Counted from the first letter of the stretch, positions 1 through 9,372 are shown. The stretch: DNA of 64,000 nucleotides from Ochrobactrum sp. Marseille-Q0166 (GCF_014397025.1 NZ_JACJUO010000001.1:1784501-1848500), one strand, 5' to 3'. Translations and numbers: made by a program. The notes: generated from the letters alone by a model not told the origin.

Positions 1-997
1 TCGCCTTGATGACGTCTGTGGATTTGTCCATGACGATCACGCCGCCGGTGCCGAACGAAGATTTCTTTTCGCGCATACCGTCGAAGTCCATGATGGCGTC
101 CATCATGTCTTCACCCTTGACAATCGGGCAGGAAGCGCCGCCGGGAATGACACCCAGCAGATTGTCCCAGCCACCACGGATACCGCCAGCGTGCTTTTCA
201 ATCAGCTCGCGGAAGGTGATGCCGAGGCTTTCTTCAACAGTACAAGGCGTGTTCACATGTCCCGAAATCTGGAACAGCTTGGTGCCGACATTGTTCGGAC
301 GGCCAATTGACGAGAACCATGCACCACCGCGACGCAAAATAGTCGGGGCGACAGCAATCGACTCAACGTTGTTAACGGTCGTCGGGCAGCCATAAAGACC
401 CATATTCGCAGGGAACGGAGGCTTCAGGCGTGGCTGCCCCTTCTTGCCTTCGAGGCTTTCAAGCAGAGCGGTTTCTTCGCCACAGATATAAGCGCCAGCG
501 CCGTGATGAAGGAAAATATCCATATCCCAGCCGCACTTGTTGTTCTTGCCCAGAAGGCCCGCGTCATAGCACTCATCGATCGCTGCCTGAAGCGCCTCAC
601 GCTCACGCATGAATTCGCCACGCAGATAGATGTAAGCGGTATGGGCGCTCATGGCACAACCGGCGATCACGCAGCCTTCAATCAGCGTATGCGGATCGTG
701 GCGCAGAATTTCGCGGTCCTTACAGGTGCCCGGTTCGGATTCATCGGCATTCACGACGAGGTAATGCGGACGATCCGTCACTTCCTTCGGCATGAACGAC
801 CATTTGAGGCCAGTGGGGAAGCCAGCGCCACCGCGTCCACGAAGGTTGGAAGCCTTCATTTCATTGATGATCCAGTCACGGCCCTTCTCAATGAAGCCCT
901 TGGTATTATCCCAATGGCCGCGTGACATGGCGCCCTTGAGCGACATATCCTTGAAACCATAGATATTGGTGAAGATGCGATCTTTATCAGCCAGCAT
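1..997 (-). CDS. nuoF: NADH-quinone oxidoreductase subunit F (partial, 3' end outside window)
   Basis: NADH- and FMN-binding subunit of respiratory complex I, in the peripheral arm on the cytoplasmic side. The first 332 codons are visible; family members are about 430 residues, so the C-terminal cysteine ligands of the [4Fe-4S] cluster N3 lie beyond the left edge. Visible family motifs are [10 protein letters not shown] at residues 54-63 (nucleotide/FMN binding), [13 protein letters not shown] at 83-95 and [13 protein letters not shown] at 167-179. The start is the ATG at 997-995, three bases after the nuoE stop, with a GGTGAGA stretch just upstream. It is the last visible gene of the nuoA-F operon; nuoG would be expected to follow to the left. 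Confidence 0.97.
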   Translation of the reverse strand, partial: MLADKDRIFTNIYGFKDMSLKGAMSRGHWDNTKGFIEKGRDWIINEMKASNLRGRGGAGFPTGLKWSFMPKEVTDRPHYLVVNADESEPGTCKDREILRHDPHTLIEGCVIAGCAMSAHTAYIYLRGEFMREREALQAAIDECYDAGLLGKNNKCGWDMDIFLHHGAGAYICGEETALLESLEGKKGQPRLKPPFPANMGLYGCPTTVNNVESIAVAPTILRRGGAWFSSIGRPNNVGTKLFQISGHVNTPCTVEESLGITFRELIEKHAGGIRGGWDNLLGVIPGGASCPIVKGEDMMDAIMDFDGMREKKSSFGTGGVIVMDKSTDVIKA

Positions 998-1000
998 GTC

Positions 1001-1738
1001 TCACCTGCTTCCGTCTTTGGTTGCGGCTTCAGCTTCAGCCTTTGCCTTCGCTTCGGCTTCCGCCTTGGCTTTGGCAACTGCAGCATCTGATGCCTTACGG
1101 GTTTCCAGACCAACTTTTTTGTAATCCAGATCTTCGGTCAGAGCCGTCAGTCCGCCCTTTGGTTCAGACGTGATACGACCATCCTGTGGACCCGGCTTAA
1201 CCGTGTCGCCCTTGCCCGCTTCAAATGCATCGATGATTTCAGCAAGGCGTTCCGGCGTCAGGTCTTCATAGGCATCCTTGAAGATCATGACCATCGGCGC
1301 ATTGACGCAAGCGCCCTGACATTCAACTTCTTCCCACGACAGCGTGCCCTCGGCATTGAGCTCGAAAGGATCGTGATGAATCTTATGACGGCAGACATCC
1401 ATCAGGGCTTCCGAACCACGCAACATGCATGGCGTAGTGCCACAAACCTGAATGTGCGCGCGCGTGCCAACAGGCTTCAACTGAAACTGCGTATAGAAGG
1501 TCGCTACTTCGAGAACGCGGATCAGCGGCATGTCGAGCATGTGAGCTACATGTTCGATAGCAGCCTTCGTGACCCAACCTTCCTGCTCCTGCGCACGCAT
1601 GAGCAGCGGAATAACAGCCGACTGCTGACGGCCTTCAGGATATTTTGCGATCGTCTTGTGCGCCCAAGCCTGGTTTTCCGCGTTGAAAGCGAAACCAGCC
1701 GGCTGGACGGCATCATCTGCGAGACGGCGAACGGACAT
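1001..1738 (-). CDS. nuoE: NADH-quinone oxidoreductase subunit E
   Basis: 24-kDa-type complex I subunit carrying the [2Fe-2S] cluster N1a. The four expected cysteine ligands are present: C99 and C104 (VCGTTPC) and C140 and C144 (CQGAC). The conserved core ends near residue 190. After it comes a low-complexity tail, residues about 218-245, built from Ala, Lys and Glu (AKAEAEAKAKAEAEA), which is not part of the fold. The total of 245 residues is longer than many bacterial NuoE proteins because of this tail. Its ATG overlaps the nuoD stop by one base (TGATG), implying translational coupling. Confidence 0.96.
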   Translation of the reverse strand: MSVRRLADDAVQPAGFAFNAENQAWAHKTIAKYPEGRQQSAVIPLLMRAQEQEGWVTKAAIEHVAHMLDMPLIRVLEVATFYTQFQLKPVGTRAHIQVCGTTPCMLRGSEALMDVCRHKIHHDPFELNAEGTLSWEEVECQGACVNAPMVMIFKDAYEDLTPERLAEIIDAFEAGKGDTVKPGPQDGRITSEPKGGLTALTEDLDYKKVGLETRKASDAAVAKAKAEAEAKAKAEAEAATKDGSR

Positions 1739-2931
1739 CAGCGGTCAACCTCACCAAACACGATATCGAGCGAGCCAAGGATTGCCGACACGTCAGCCAA
1801 CATATGGCCGCGGCACAGGAAATCCATAGCCTGAAGATGGGCAAAGCCCGGTGCACGCAGCTTGCAGCGGTAAGGCTTGTTGGAGCCATCCGATACGAGG
1901 AAGACGCCAAATTCACCCTTTGGTGCTTCAACGGCTGCGTAAACTTCACCGGCAGGCACGTGGTAGCCTTCCGTGTAAAGCTTGAAGTGATGAATGAGCG
2001 CTTCCATAGAGCGCTTCATCTCGCCGCGCTTCGGCGGCACGATCTTGTTGTCGGTGTTCGAAACAGGACCGACGCGTTCCTTGCCGAGCAGAAGATCGAC
2101 GCACTGGCGCATAATGCGGGCCGACTGGCGCATTTCTTCCATACGGATCAGGTAACGGTCATAACAGTCACCGTTCTTGCCGATCGGAATATCAAATTCC
2201 ATCTCGTTATAGCATTCATAAGGCTGCGACTTACGCAGATCCCATGCTGCACCAGAACCGCGAACCATAACGCCCGAGAAGCCCCATGCCCATGCATCTT
2301 CGAGCGAAACCACGCCAATATCGACGTTACGTTGCTTGAAAATACGGTTTGGCGTGATCAGATCATCGAGGTTCTTGAGCGTGGTCGTCAGGAACGGATC
2401 AATCCATTTACCGATATCTTCAATGAGCTGATCCGGCAGATCCTGATGGACGCCACCGGGGCGGAAATAAGCTGCGTGCATACGAGCACCACAAGCACGC
2501 TCGTAGAAAACCATCAGCTTTTCGCGCTCTTCAAAGCCCCAGAGCGGCGGCGTCAGCGCACCTACGTCCATGGCCTGTGTGGTCACGTTCAGAAGGTGGT
2601 TGAGGATACGACCGATTTCCGAGAAAAGAACGCGGATCAGCTGGCCACGCTTTGGCACTGTAATACCAAGCAGTCGCTCAACAGCCAGCGCATAAGCATG
2701 TTCCTGATTCATCGGCGCCACGTAGTCGAGGCGGTCGAGATAAGGCACAGCCTGAAGATAGGTCTTCGTTTCCATCAGCTTTTCGGTGCCGCGATGCAGC
2801 AGACCGATATGCGGATCGACACGTTCAACGACTTCACCGTCAAGTTCAAGAACAAGACGCAAAACGCCGTGCGCAGCAGGATGCTGCGGACCGAAGTTGA
2901 TATTAAAGTTGCGGACCTGAGTCTCAGCCAT
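1738..2931 (-). CDS. nuoD: NADH-quinone oxidoreductase subunit D
   Basis: 49-kDa-type complex I subunit that, together with NuoB, forms the quinone-reaction site at the base of the peripheral arm. It is 397 residues, normal for a separate NuoD (not fused to NuoC). The N-terminus carries the family signature [18 protein letters not shown], including the HxxxH-type loop at the quinone pocket, and the C-terminus ends with DIVFGEVDR, as is typical. It lies between nuoC (18 bases upstream) and nuoE (1-base overlap) on the same strand. Confidence 0.97.
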   Translation of the reverse strand: MAETQVRNFNINFGPQHPAAHGVLRLVLELDGEVVERVDPHIGLLHRGTEKLMETKTYLQAVPYLDRLDYVAPMNQEHAYALAVERLLGITVPKRGQLIRVLFSEIGRILNHLLNVTTQAMDVGALTPPLWGFEEREKLMVFYERACGARMHAAYFRPGGVHQDLPDQLIEDIGKWIDPFLTTTLKNLDDLITPNRIFKQRNVDIGVVSLEDAWAWGFSGVMVRGSGAAWDLRKSQPYECYNEMEFDIPIGKNGDCYDRYLIRMEEMRQSARIMRQCVDLLLGKERVGPVSNTDNKIVPPKRGEMKRSMEALIHHFKLYTEGYHVPAGEVYAAVEAPKGEFGVFLVSDGSNKPYRCKLRAPGFAHLQAMDFLCRGHMLADVSAILGSLDIVFGEVDR

Positions 2932-2948
2932 GTTCAGCTTCCTGTCGC

Positions 2949-3557
2949 TCAGTTCGTCTTGGCTTTCTCATCGCCCGGCAGGACGTAATCCGTCCCTTCC
3001 CATGGCGAGAGGAAGTCGAAATTGCGGAATTCCTGTCGCAGCATGACAGGCTCATAAATGACGCGCTTTGCTTCGTCGCTATAGCGAACCTCAACAAAAC
3101 CGGTCGTCGGGAAGTCCTTGCGCAACGGATGACCTTCGAAACCGTAATCGGTCAAAATGCGGCGCAGATCAGGATGCCCCGAGAACAGAACACCATACAT
3201 GTCGTAAGTTTCACGCTCGAACCACTCGGCACCGACGTAAACGGCAACAGCTGATGGTACCAGCGTATCTTCATCGGCCTGAACCTTGACGCGAATACGA
3301 AGGTTCTGGCGTGGAGACATGAGCTGATAGACAACGTCGAAGCGCTGCGGGCGCTGCGGATAATCTACGCCGGAAATATCCGTCAGGTTCACGAACTGGC
3401 ACTGCACGTCATCGCGCAGAAACGTCAGAACGCTGATCAGGTTCGCAACCGGAACATTAAGAGTAAGCTCGCCATATGCGAACTTCGCCTCTTCGATCGT
3501 ATCGCCGAGACGTTCTTTGATGTAGCCAGAAAGTTCACCAAGAGCTTCTTCGCTCAT
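2949..3557 (-). CDS. nuoC: NADH-quinone oxidoreductase subunit C
   Basis: 30-kDa-type subunit of the complex I peripheral arm; it contacts NuoD and carries no cofactor. The family hallmark [20 protein letters not shown] is present, followed by [12 protein letters not shown] place the start at the ATG at 3557 (MSEEALGEL, 202 residues). It has a good GAGGAAG ribosome site about 8 bases upstream, whereas an in-frame extension to 3590 has none. The intergenic gap to nuoB is about 96 bases, the largest in this operon. Confidence 0.96.
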   Translation of the reverse strand: MSEEALGELSGYIKERLGDTIEEAKFAYGELTLNVPVANLISVLTFLRDDVQCQFVNLTDISGVDYPQRPQRFDVVYQLMSPRQNLRIRVKVQADEDTLVPSAVAVYVGAEWFERETYDMYGVLFSGHPDLRRILTDYGFEGHPLRKDFPTTGFVEVRYSDEAKRVIYEPVMLRQEFRNFDFLSPWEGTDYVLPGDEKAKTN

Positions 3558-3653
3558 ATCTCTAACTTCCTCTTTTAGAACTCGACCCATCCTTGGGAAA
3601 ATAGATCGAATTCTAATAAACCCTCTTGCACCAATGAGACTACAAAATCCCCG

Positions 3654-4247
3654 TTAGCGCTCGATCGTACCTGTACGACGTATTTTCTTCTGCAGCATCA
3701 GAATGCCGTAGAGAAGAGCTTCCGCCGTTGGCGGGCAACCTGGAACATAAATATCGACAGGCACAACACGATCACAGCCACGCACCACTGAATAAGAGTA
3801 GTGGTAATAGCCGCCACCATTGGCGCACGAACCCATCGAAATGACGTAACGCGGCTCAGGCATCTGGTCATAAACCTTGCGGAGCGCGGGAGCCATCTTG
3901 TTGGTCAGCGTACCTGCAACGATCATGACGTCCGACTGACGCGGCGAGGCACGCGGTGCAATACCGAAACGTTCGGCATCATAACGCGGCATGGAAATGT
4001 GCATCATTTCCACGGCGCAACATGCAAGACCAAAAGTCATCCACATCAGAGAGCCAGTACGCGCCCATGTGATCAGCGCATCAGCAGATGTAACGATAAA
4101 GCCCTTGTCGGACAGTTCGCTGTTCAGATCATTGAAAAATGCATCGTCGGAGCCGACAGGTTTGCCCGTGCGAGGGTCAAGAATACCCTTTGGCTGCGGA
4201 GCAATGAGCGTCGCACCCGACGGCTGATTTGTGCCGGTCAATCCCAT
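3654..4247 (-). CDS. nuoB: NADH-quinone oxidoreductase subunit B
   Basis: Complex I subunit holding cluster N2, the [4Fe-4S] centre that passes electrons to quinone. With the start at MGLTG (ATG 4247, 197 residues) the four ligands are C76 and C77 (LACCAVEMM), C141 (GSCANGGG) and C171 (PGCPPT). An in-frame upstream ATG at 4268 exists. The chosen start has AAGGGAG 8-9 bases before it and begins MGLTGTN as relatives do. The gene starts inside the last ten bases of nuoA, so the two are translationally coupled. Confidence 0.97.
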   Translation of the reverse strand: MGLTGTNQPSGATLIAPQPKGILDPRTGKPVGSDDAFFNDLNSELSDKGFIVTSADALITWARTGSLMWMTFGLACCAVEMMHISMPRYDAERFGIAPRASPRQSDVMIVAGTLTNKMAPALRKVYDQMPEPRYVISMGSCANGGGYYHYSYSVVRGCDRVVPVDIYVPGCPPTAEALLYGILMLQKKIRRTGTIER

Positions 4248-4603
4248 TCCAGCGCTCCCTTCTTCCATTCATAGATGAAGCCGATGGTCAAAACGCCAAG
4301 GAACAACATCATCGACAGGAAACCGAACCAGCCGATTGCACCGAAGGACACAGCCCAAGGGAACAGGAAGGCAACTTCGAGATCGAAGATGATAAAGAGA
4401 ATCGATACCAGATAGAAGCGGATATCGAATTTCATACGGGCGTCATCAAAGGCATTGAAGCCGCACTCGTAAGCTGAAAGCTTTTCCGGGTCGGGCTGTC
4501 TGTACGCGACAAGAAACGGCGCAACCAGCAGGGCTACACCGATTACCATTGCGATGCCGAGAAAGATGACAATCGGCAAATAGGAACTTAAAAGCTCGTT
4601 CAT
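4238..4603 (-). CDS. nuoA: NADH-quinone oxidoreductase subunit A
   Basis: Small membrane subunit of complex I, 121 residues with three predicted transmembrane helices (about 8-32, 63-85 and 90-112). The family motif [20 protein letters not shown] between helices 1 and 2 contains the conserved Cys and acidic residues near the quinone channel. The start at ATG 4603 ([10 protein letters not shown]) follows ATAAGGATC. An in-frame extension to 4678 adds polar sequence without a ribosome site and is rejected. It is the first gene of the nuo operon; its promoter must lie in the large spacer to the right. Confidence 0.96.
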   Translation of the reverse strand: MNELLSSYLPIVIFLGIAMVIGVALLVAPFLVAYRQPDPEKLSAYECGFNAFDDARMKFDIRFYLVSILFIIFDLEVAFLFPWAVSFGAIGWFGFLSMMLFLGVLTIGFIYEWKKGALEWD

Positions 4604-5436
4604 GATCCTTATCCGGCTTGAATACGAGGCTGCGCCGCCTGTCATAAGCTTTTTAGAGCTTACCACCATGCGACACATTGCATCTGTTGCGACCTCGTCG
4701 CCTCAAGCAGCTTCAAAAGGCATGCCGTGCGAACTTAGTTCATTTCGCGGGGACGGTTAGCGCAGCATGCGCGCAAGCGCAAGCCCTCCAACGAGATCAG
4801 GCGGGTATAGTCCGGTCAAGATGCTTAATAAGAAGCAAGATCAAGCCCATATATGCCCCCTATTTTCGTATAGCACGAAAACATCATAATTTCGTGAGTA
4901 TTTAGAGACAAACCGTCTTTCGCCATTTTAAGGCGAATAGAATCAATCGATTTAGATGCGAGCGACAAAACTGACGGCGGATTTTCAATCAAGTTCGTAC
5001 CTGTCATCCACCGCAAGTGCCTCCGATTCATTGCGGAGTGCAAACCGGGATACGATTCACTCGCCAGATTTGAAAAGCGGAATGAATTCGGGCGCAGTTT
5101 CGTTTGAAGAAAATGGCTGCGCGCGCTTTGGATATAGAGAGCGAAAATTGCGCCTATATATATAAAGCGTAAAACAGCCCCTCCTCACTTCTGCCGACGT
5201 GTCGCTACCGGCGGAAAATTCTCATCGTCATGACCACGATTCTTGAAATGAATTAGCGCCAGCGATTCAATGAGTGGTTTCGCGTGCCTTCAGCAATCAG
5301 CCACTATTTTTTAGAATTGCCCCTCAGGATCGTAGCGCTTTCACATTGGCATAAGAATCAAATGCTGACGAAACTGCAGCTACGAACACCTCATCGCTTC
5401 GGCATCAAAGTCAGAGCTTAATAAAAGGAGAGAGAT
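4604..5436. other. 833-base intergenic region upstream of nuoA
   Basis: No convincing gene on either strand. Short ORFs here (for example 4956-5165) lack ribosome sites and recognisable protein character. The nuo promoter should lie at the left end, but I could not fix a confident -35/-10 pair. An AT-rich tract sits near 5152-5165. Confidence 0.5.
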
Positions 5437-5532
5437 TTGAGCACATATCTGCTCACAAGTGGCGACGTTCTGGTCATTCTGGCCGGGATTTTGTCTGTCG
5501 CCTATCTCTCCTGGAAGCGTAAAACGAAATAG
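5437..5532 (+). CDS. putative 31-residue single-pass membrane protein
   Basis: Short ORF starting with TTG at 5437 and ending at TAG 5530-5532. An AAAGGAGAGAG ribosome site lies just upstream (5424-5434), the strongest translation signal in this otherwise empty region. The peptide starts MSTYLLTSGD, continues through a hydrophobic stretch VLVILAGILSVAYLSW (about residues 11-26) and ends in basic KRKTK, the layout of a single helix with its positive end inside. Size and layout resemble accessory micropeptides of membrane complexes such as KdpF or CydX, but no kdp or cyd genes are adjacent. I do not recognise the family. Translation is inferred only from the ribosome site and hydrophobicity. 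Confidence 0.55.
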   Translation: MSTYLLTSGDVLVILAGILSVAYLSWKRKTK

Positions 5533-5667
5533 CCGCCCACCCTAACAATATGAATGATGACGCTAATTCGCTTGCGCCTTTAAGCACGCGGCGAAGTAAG
5601 GCTCTCGATCATGCATGACTGAGCATAAGAATTGAATGTTTCATCATAGGGAATAAAAACGCGAGAA

Positions 5668-5719
5668 GCGCCATTTTTATTCAAGATTTTATGATTGAAT
5701 TCTTGAATGAAAATGGCGC
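5668..5719 (-). terminator. 19-bp inverted repeat at the 3' end of tRNA-Asp, probable terminator
   Basis: Arms 5668-5686 and 5701-5719 match at 18 of 19 positions around a 14-base loop. The right arm contains the last six bases of the tRNA-Asp gene, including CCA. Read on the minus strand the hairpin is followed by a T-rich stretch (TTTTTATT, about 5652-5659), so it most likely ends the tRNA-Asp transcript. Confidence 0.6.
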
Positions 5720-5790
5720 GAGTGACGGGGCTCGAACCCGCGACCTCCGGCGTGACAGGCCGGCACTCTAACCAACTGAGCTACACCCGC
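5714..5790 (-). tRNA. tRNA-Asp (GTC)
   Basis: Complete 77-base cloverleaf including an encoded CCA. The acceptor stem GCGGGTG pairs with CACTCGC (one G-U), the D arm contains AGCTCAGTTGG, the T arm contains GGTTCGAGCCC, and the anticodon loop CTGTCAC gives anticodon GTC. It is convergent in orientation with the small ORF to its left. Confidence 0.97.
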
Positions 5791-6209
5791 GCATTTCATT
5801 TTCAGCCGTTTGGCTGGGTAGTCACCGGCGTTTCCGTTCGGTATGAGCGGTCGTTTAAGGGGTTCTCTCACGAGTGTCAAGCGAGTGGTCTGAAGAAAAA
5901 AGAAGAAATTCGATTTTATTTTAAAAGCCCCCATTTTGCGGGCTTTCTTATAGGGGAGCTTTTATCCACATCTCTGCATGTATCGCCCGAACGCATTCAA
6001 ATTAAATGGAAAATAGAATCGCGTTACATGTTCAAGTGCATGAATCAGGCTCTTACACGTAGTTCTTATAAGAGCGCCGATTTGAGTTATCCCCAGCGGG
6101 CCTATCGATTTTAGCCGGAGAACTAAAAAAATGCATTTTTCTAATTTTTCCGCTTGCACTCTCCAAACGAACAGCCTAAACGGCTCTCACAGCGGCTGAC
6201 AAGTCAGTC
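5791..6209. other. 419-base spacer between two divergent tRNA genes
   Basis: Holds the upstream regions of tRNA-Asp (minus) and tRNA-Val (plus). I see no supported gene. ORFs that cross it, such as one overlapping tRNA-Asp, are chance reading frames. Confidence 0.6.
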
Positions 6210-6285
<76 letters not shown>

Positions 6286-6570
6286 TATTTTCCAATCACT
6301 TAGATCGAAAATATGAAGTTTACTTTAGGTTCAATAAACCTCGCCTGGCACCCTAGACCAACAACCCTCTAAAAAGTTTTTCTCTCAAAGTTCGTTGAGT
6401 GTGCGAAGCGCCCTTCGCCGGTAATTTGCGCGCTATTCTTCGTTAAGAATGTGCATATGCGCGGATAATCCAAGCAAACATGCTCGTAGCATAAACGTCG
6501 ATAGATGAGCTGGTCGATCTTCGCGCTTGAAGTACTGTGCGCGTATTCAATCGAATTTTACGCAACAAAA
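6286..6570. other. spacer downstream of tRNA-Val
   Basis: Non-coding as far as I can see. It contains a short 6-bp hairpin, ATTCTT-CGTT-AAGAAT, at 6435-6450. Together with the terminator that follows (6571-6598), the region without a gene runs to 6760. Confidence 0.5.
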
Positions 6571-6598
6571 AAGGCCGGGGCAAAAATGCACCGACCTT
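6571..6598 (-). terminator. rho-independent terminator for the minus-strand DUF2809 gene
   Basis: Arms 6571-6582 and 6587-6598 around an AAAA loop pair at 11 of 12 positions (one G-U, one mismatch). On the minus strand they are followed by TTTTTTG. It lies about 160 bases after the stop of the gene at 6761. Confidence 0.7.
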
Positions 6599-6760
6599 CC
6601 TGATCATCAATGTCTACCAGTGCCAGTACATCCGTGGTCAAAAGCATGAATTGATGGAGGCTATTGCGAGCGACAGACGCGTTCCAGCGCTCATCAGCAA
6701 TGCCTATAAACAGATATATAAGAGAGCATTGTGTTCAAAGAAAGTCTGCTTGCTGAAAAA

Positions 6761-7153
6761 TCACATTCTTTGATCGCGCTTCAATAAAGTGCCGGCTCCA
6801 AGGCACACCATAATCAGCACCCCACCGATTCCATAAGCCAGAACATCGAGCCAATCCGGCGTTGCTCCCAGAGTGATCCGCAGCGATCTGTTGCTGATTT
6901 CAATACCGAATACTTTGGACAGATATTGCCCGGCCTCAACCGCCACACCTACAAAAAATGCCGCCAGAGCCAACAAAACTCGGTTTCCGTCAAACACCGT
7001 ACGGAATGCAAAATAGACGAAGATTACAGCAATAACATCGCCTAAGAAGCTTCTTATCCAGCCAAGACCAGCGCCTGCGGTCGCCAACAACACAAGACCA
7101 AAGAAGATCATGATCGTGATGACCAGCGCCGATTTCGAAAATTTGAACTGCAC
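6761..7153 (-). CDS. DUF2809-like integral membrane protein
   Basis: 130-residue protein with four predicted transmembrane helices (about 9-30, 36-52, 58-76, 100-122), ending in a short basic tail. The pattern of a GAGLGWIRSFLGDVIAVIF segment, followed by a fourth helix after TPDWLDVLAYGIGG, resembles DUF2809 membrane proteins of unknown function. The start is GTG 7153, preceded by TTAGGA seven bases upstream; an in-frame TTG sits one codon earlier. It lies 37 bases downstream of the DeoR-type gene on the same strand and may be cotranscribed with it. The family assignment is from memory of the pattern and is moderate. Confidence 0.75.
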   Translation of the reverse strand: MQFKFSKSALVITIMIFFGLVLLATAGAGLGWIRSFLGDVIAVIFVYFAFRTVFDGNRVLLALAAFFVGVAVEAGQYLSKVFGIEISNRSLRITLGATPDWLDVLAYGIGGVLIMVCLGAGTLLKRDQRM

Positions 7154-7189
7154 CAAAGCTTCCTAACAGCGGGACGACGGACATGTATT

Positions 7190-7900
7190 TCAGCCTGAAA
7201 CGATAGAATCGAAATCTACCATTCCGGCAAAGCGTGCAGCGCGGACTTTGCCGAACTTGCTTTCATCAACAACCAGATGTTTCTGGAGCGCGCGCTGCAT
7301 CGCCATCTGCTTTACCGGCACCTCATGAAAATGCGAGCAGGTTACTCCGTGTTGCTCATCAACACCGCCTGCCGACAAGAAAGCCTTGTTGATATTGACG
7401 CGCTTGAGAACTTCGATGCCTTCATCACTTGAGAAAGATGCGGCTTCCGGGTGGTAAACCCCACCGAGGACGATGAGCCGGACATCATCCCGGCGCGATA
7501 GAATCTCGGCGATATTCAGCGAATAACAGACCACGGTGATGTGCCGGTTTTGCGGTATTTGCTGCGCGAGATATGGCGTTGTCGTGCCGCAATCAATAAA
7601 AACGGTGTCATGCGCCTCGATAAGCGCTGCGGCTGCCGCGCAGGCCTGCGCTTTTGCATTGGCATGGCAATCTTTTTCAAGATCAAAGACATAATCGCTG
7701 CCGTTACCGTTATCCTGCACAGGAATAATGTAACCACCCAAACAATTGAGCGAACCGGAATCGGTCCCGATATCGCGGCGAATTGTCATTTCCGAAACGC
7801 CCAGCCGCGTTGCTGCATCGCGAAGACGCAGCACTCCCGCTTCCTCAACAAGAGCCGCAAGTTCGGCAATGCGTTCGTCTTTACGACTGATCCTGCTCAC
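7190..7900 (-). CDS. DeoR-family transcriptional regulator
   Basis: Sugar-responsive repressor of the DeoR/GlpR family. The N-terminal helix-turn-helix spans about residues 16-45 (RLRDAATRLGVSEMTIRRDI). The C-terminal sensor domain has the phosphosugar-binding loop FIDCGTTTPYLA and the later GG(V)..D and DESKFGK motifs of the family. The most upstream in-frame start is GTG 7927, but its GGAGG is immediately adjacent. GTG 7900 (MSRISRKDER), with GGGGAA five bases upstream, is better placed. It is divergent from the sugar ABC/deoK-deoC operon, so it is the likely local repressor, with a phosphorylated sugar (perhaps deoxyribose-5-phosphate) as inducer; the ligand is inference. Confidence 0.9.
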   Translation of the reverse strand: MSRISRKDERIAELAALVEEAGVLRLRDAATRLGVSEMTIRRDIGTDSGSLNCLGGYIIPVQDNGNGSDYVFDLEKDCHANAKAQACAAAAALIEAHDTVFIDCGTTTPYLAQQIPQNRHITVVCYSLNIAEILSRRDDVRLIVLGGVYHPEAASFSSDEGIEVLKRVNINKAFLSAGGVDEQHGVTCSHFHEVPVKQMAMQRALQKHLVVDESKFGKVRAARFAGMVDFDSIVSG

Positions 7901-7947
7901 TGATTCCCCATTTCGGTTGCGGTTCACCTCCGTTTAGCTTGCCACAT

Positions 7948-8047
7948 CAATTGGTGCAATTGCGATGGTGCATACTTGACAGGTCAAACAGAAATATGAA
8001 ACGATCCAAACATAATGATCGGATTATAACATTATAATTCGCATTAT
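7948..8047. promoter_or_regulatory. divergent control region with nested palindromes
   Basis: Three symmetric elements lie between the divergent regulator and transporter genes. First, two CAATTG palindromes separated by GTG (7948-7962). Second, TTGACAGGTCAA (7976-7987), which also contains a consensus -35 hexamer. Third, a nested repeat: ATTATAA (8023-8029) and TTATAAT (8032-8038) two bases apart, enclosed by ATAATG (8012-8017) and CATTAT (8042-8047). The last is the best candidate operator for the DeoR-type repressor. A fitting -10 could not be fixed with confidence. The rest of the 372-base spacer (7901-8272) shows no gene. Confidence 0.55.
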
Positions 8048-8272
8048 CGGGAGGATCTGACAACAGGAATTTGCAACAGGCCAGAAAGCTTCAGGCAGCC
8101 TGCGCCAAGAAAGAGGAATTTGCGACTTATCCAGTATTGATGGTCGCAATGGAGGAGACACTGGTGTCAGCAGCAGTCTGCAAAGCACCAGCGTAAAAAT
8201 CAGTAGTCACCAATCTCGCCTGCGCGGAAGCGCTTTTGGCGGGGGCTATTCGTTTCCAGGGAGGAAATACCG

Positions 8273-9331
8273 GTGAAGAAGTTTATCGCGTCCATGGCTA
8301 TTGCCGCGTCTGTTACGATGTCTATTGCCGTGCCACATGCTTTTGCGGAAGGCGTCGTCGATACGTCGAAAATCAATAAAGACCTGATCACGACGGCAAA
8401 CGACAAGAAATACACGATCGCGACAGTTGTGAAGGTTGACGGCATTGCCTGGTTCGACCGTATGCGTGACGGCGTTGAGCAGTTCAAGGCCGATACCGGC
8501 AATGACGTCTGGATGGTTGGTCCAAGTCAGGCAGATGCGGCCGCTCAGGTTCAGATCGTCGAAAACCTTATTGCACAGGGCGTTGACGCTATTGCCATCG
8601 TGCCGTTCTCGGTCGAGGCTGTGGAACCAGTCTTGAAGAAGGCTCGTGAACGCGGCATCGTCGTTATCAGCCATGAAGCTTCCAACATTCAGAATGTCGA
8701 CTATGACATCGAAGCTTTCGACAATAAGGCCTACGGCGCCAACCTCATGAAAGAACTGGGCAAGTCGATGGGCGGCAAGGGCAAATATGTTGCTACCGTC
8801 GGTAGCCTGACCTCCAAGTCACAGATGGATTGGGTCGACGGTGCTATTGAATACCAGAAGGCCAATTTCCCGGAAATGTCACAGGCAACTGAACGCCTTG
8901 AAACCTATGACGATGCAAATACCGATTACACCAAGCTTAAGGAAGCAATGACTGCCTATCCGGACATCACCGGTATTCTGGGCGCGCCAATGCCTACTTC
9001 AGCCGGTGCCGGTCGTCTGATTGCTGAAGGCGGGCTAAAGGGTAAAGTGTTCTTCGCTGGCACCGGTCTTGTGTCGGTTGCTGGTGAATATATTAAGAAT
9101 GGCGATGTTCAATATATCCAGTTCTGGGATCCGGCAGTTGCTGGTTATGCCATGAACATGCTGGCCGTCGCAGCTCTTGAAAAGAAGAATGAGCAAATCA
9201 AGGCTGGCCTTAATCTCGGTCTGCCTGGCTATGAAAGCCTGATCGCTCCCGACGCCTCCAAGCTAAACCTGCTCTACGGCGCAGGCTGGGTCGGCGTAAC
9301 CAAGGAAAACATGGATCAGTACGACTTCTAA
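8273..9331 (+). CDS. periplasmic sugar-binding protein of an ABC transporter (LsrB/RbsB-like)
   Basis: Substrate-binding protein of type I fold (Peripla_BP_4 group), 352 residues. A signal peptide of about 25 residues ends AFA before EGVVD. The mature chain starts a Rossmann-like domain (YTIATVVKVDGIAWFDRMRDG) and contains NLIAQGVDAIAIVPFS and the hinge region around IQFWDPAVAGYAMN, resembling autoinducer-2/rhamnose-type binding proteins more than RbsB. The start is GTG 8273 with GGGAGGAA seven bases upstream. It is the first gene of the operon facing the DeoR-type repressor. Downstream kinase and aldolase genes suggest the ligand is 2-deoxyribose or a related sugar; this is inference, as binding residues cannot be judged here. 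Confidence 0.9.
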   Translation: MKKFIASMAIAASVTMSIAVPHAFAEGVVDTSKINKDLITTANDKKYTIATVVKVDGIAWFDRMRDGVEQFKADTGNDVWMVGPSQADAAAQVQIVENLIAQGVDAIAIVPFSVEAVEPVLKKARERGIVVISHEASNIQNVDYDIEAFDNKAYGANLMKELGKSMGGKGKYVATVGSLTSKSQMDWVDGAIEYQKANFPEMSQATERLETYDDANTDYTKLKEAMTAYPDITGILGAPMPTSAGAGRLIAEGGLKGKVFFAGTGLVSVAGEYIKNGDVQYIQFWDPAVAGYAMNMLAVAALEKKNEQIKAGLNLGLPGYESLIAPDASKLNLLYGAGWVGVTKENMDQYDF

Positions 9332-9344
9332 TCGTTGCTGAACA

Positions 9345-9372
9345 GGAGAAAGAGACCCCCGCCTCTTTCTCC
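9345..9372 (+). other. intergenic hairpin between binding-protein and ATPase genes
   Basis: Perfect 10-bp stem, GGAGAAAGAG (9345-9354) with CTCTTTCTCC (9363-9372), around an 8-base loop and without a T-run. Such hairpins after binding-protein genes commonly stabilise the upstream mRNA and lower expression of the following genes. Confidence 0.7.

Noticed and set aside
1804..2988. 394-codon plus-strand ORF
   Set aside because: Antisense shadow of nuoD; the protein has no family character, while the minus strand encodes an unmistakable NuoD.
6537..6773. 78-codon plus-strand ORF
   Set aside because: Crosses the terminator of the minus-strand DUF2809 gene and runs into that gene's end; no ribosome site.
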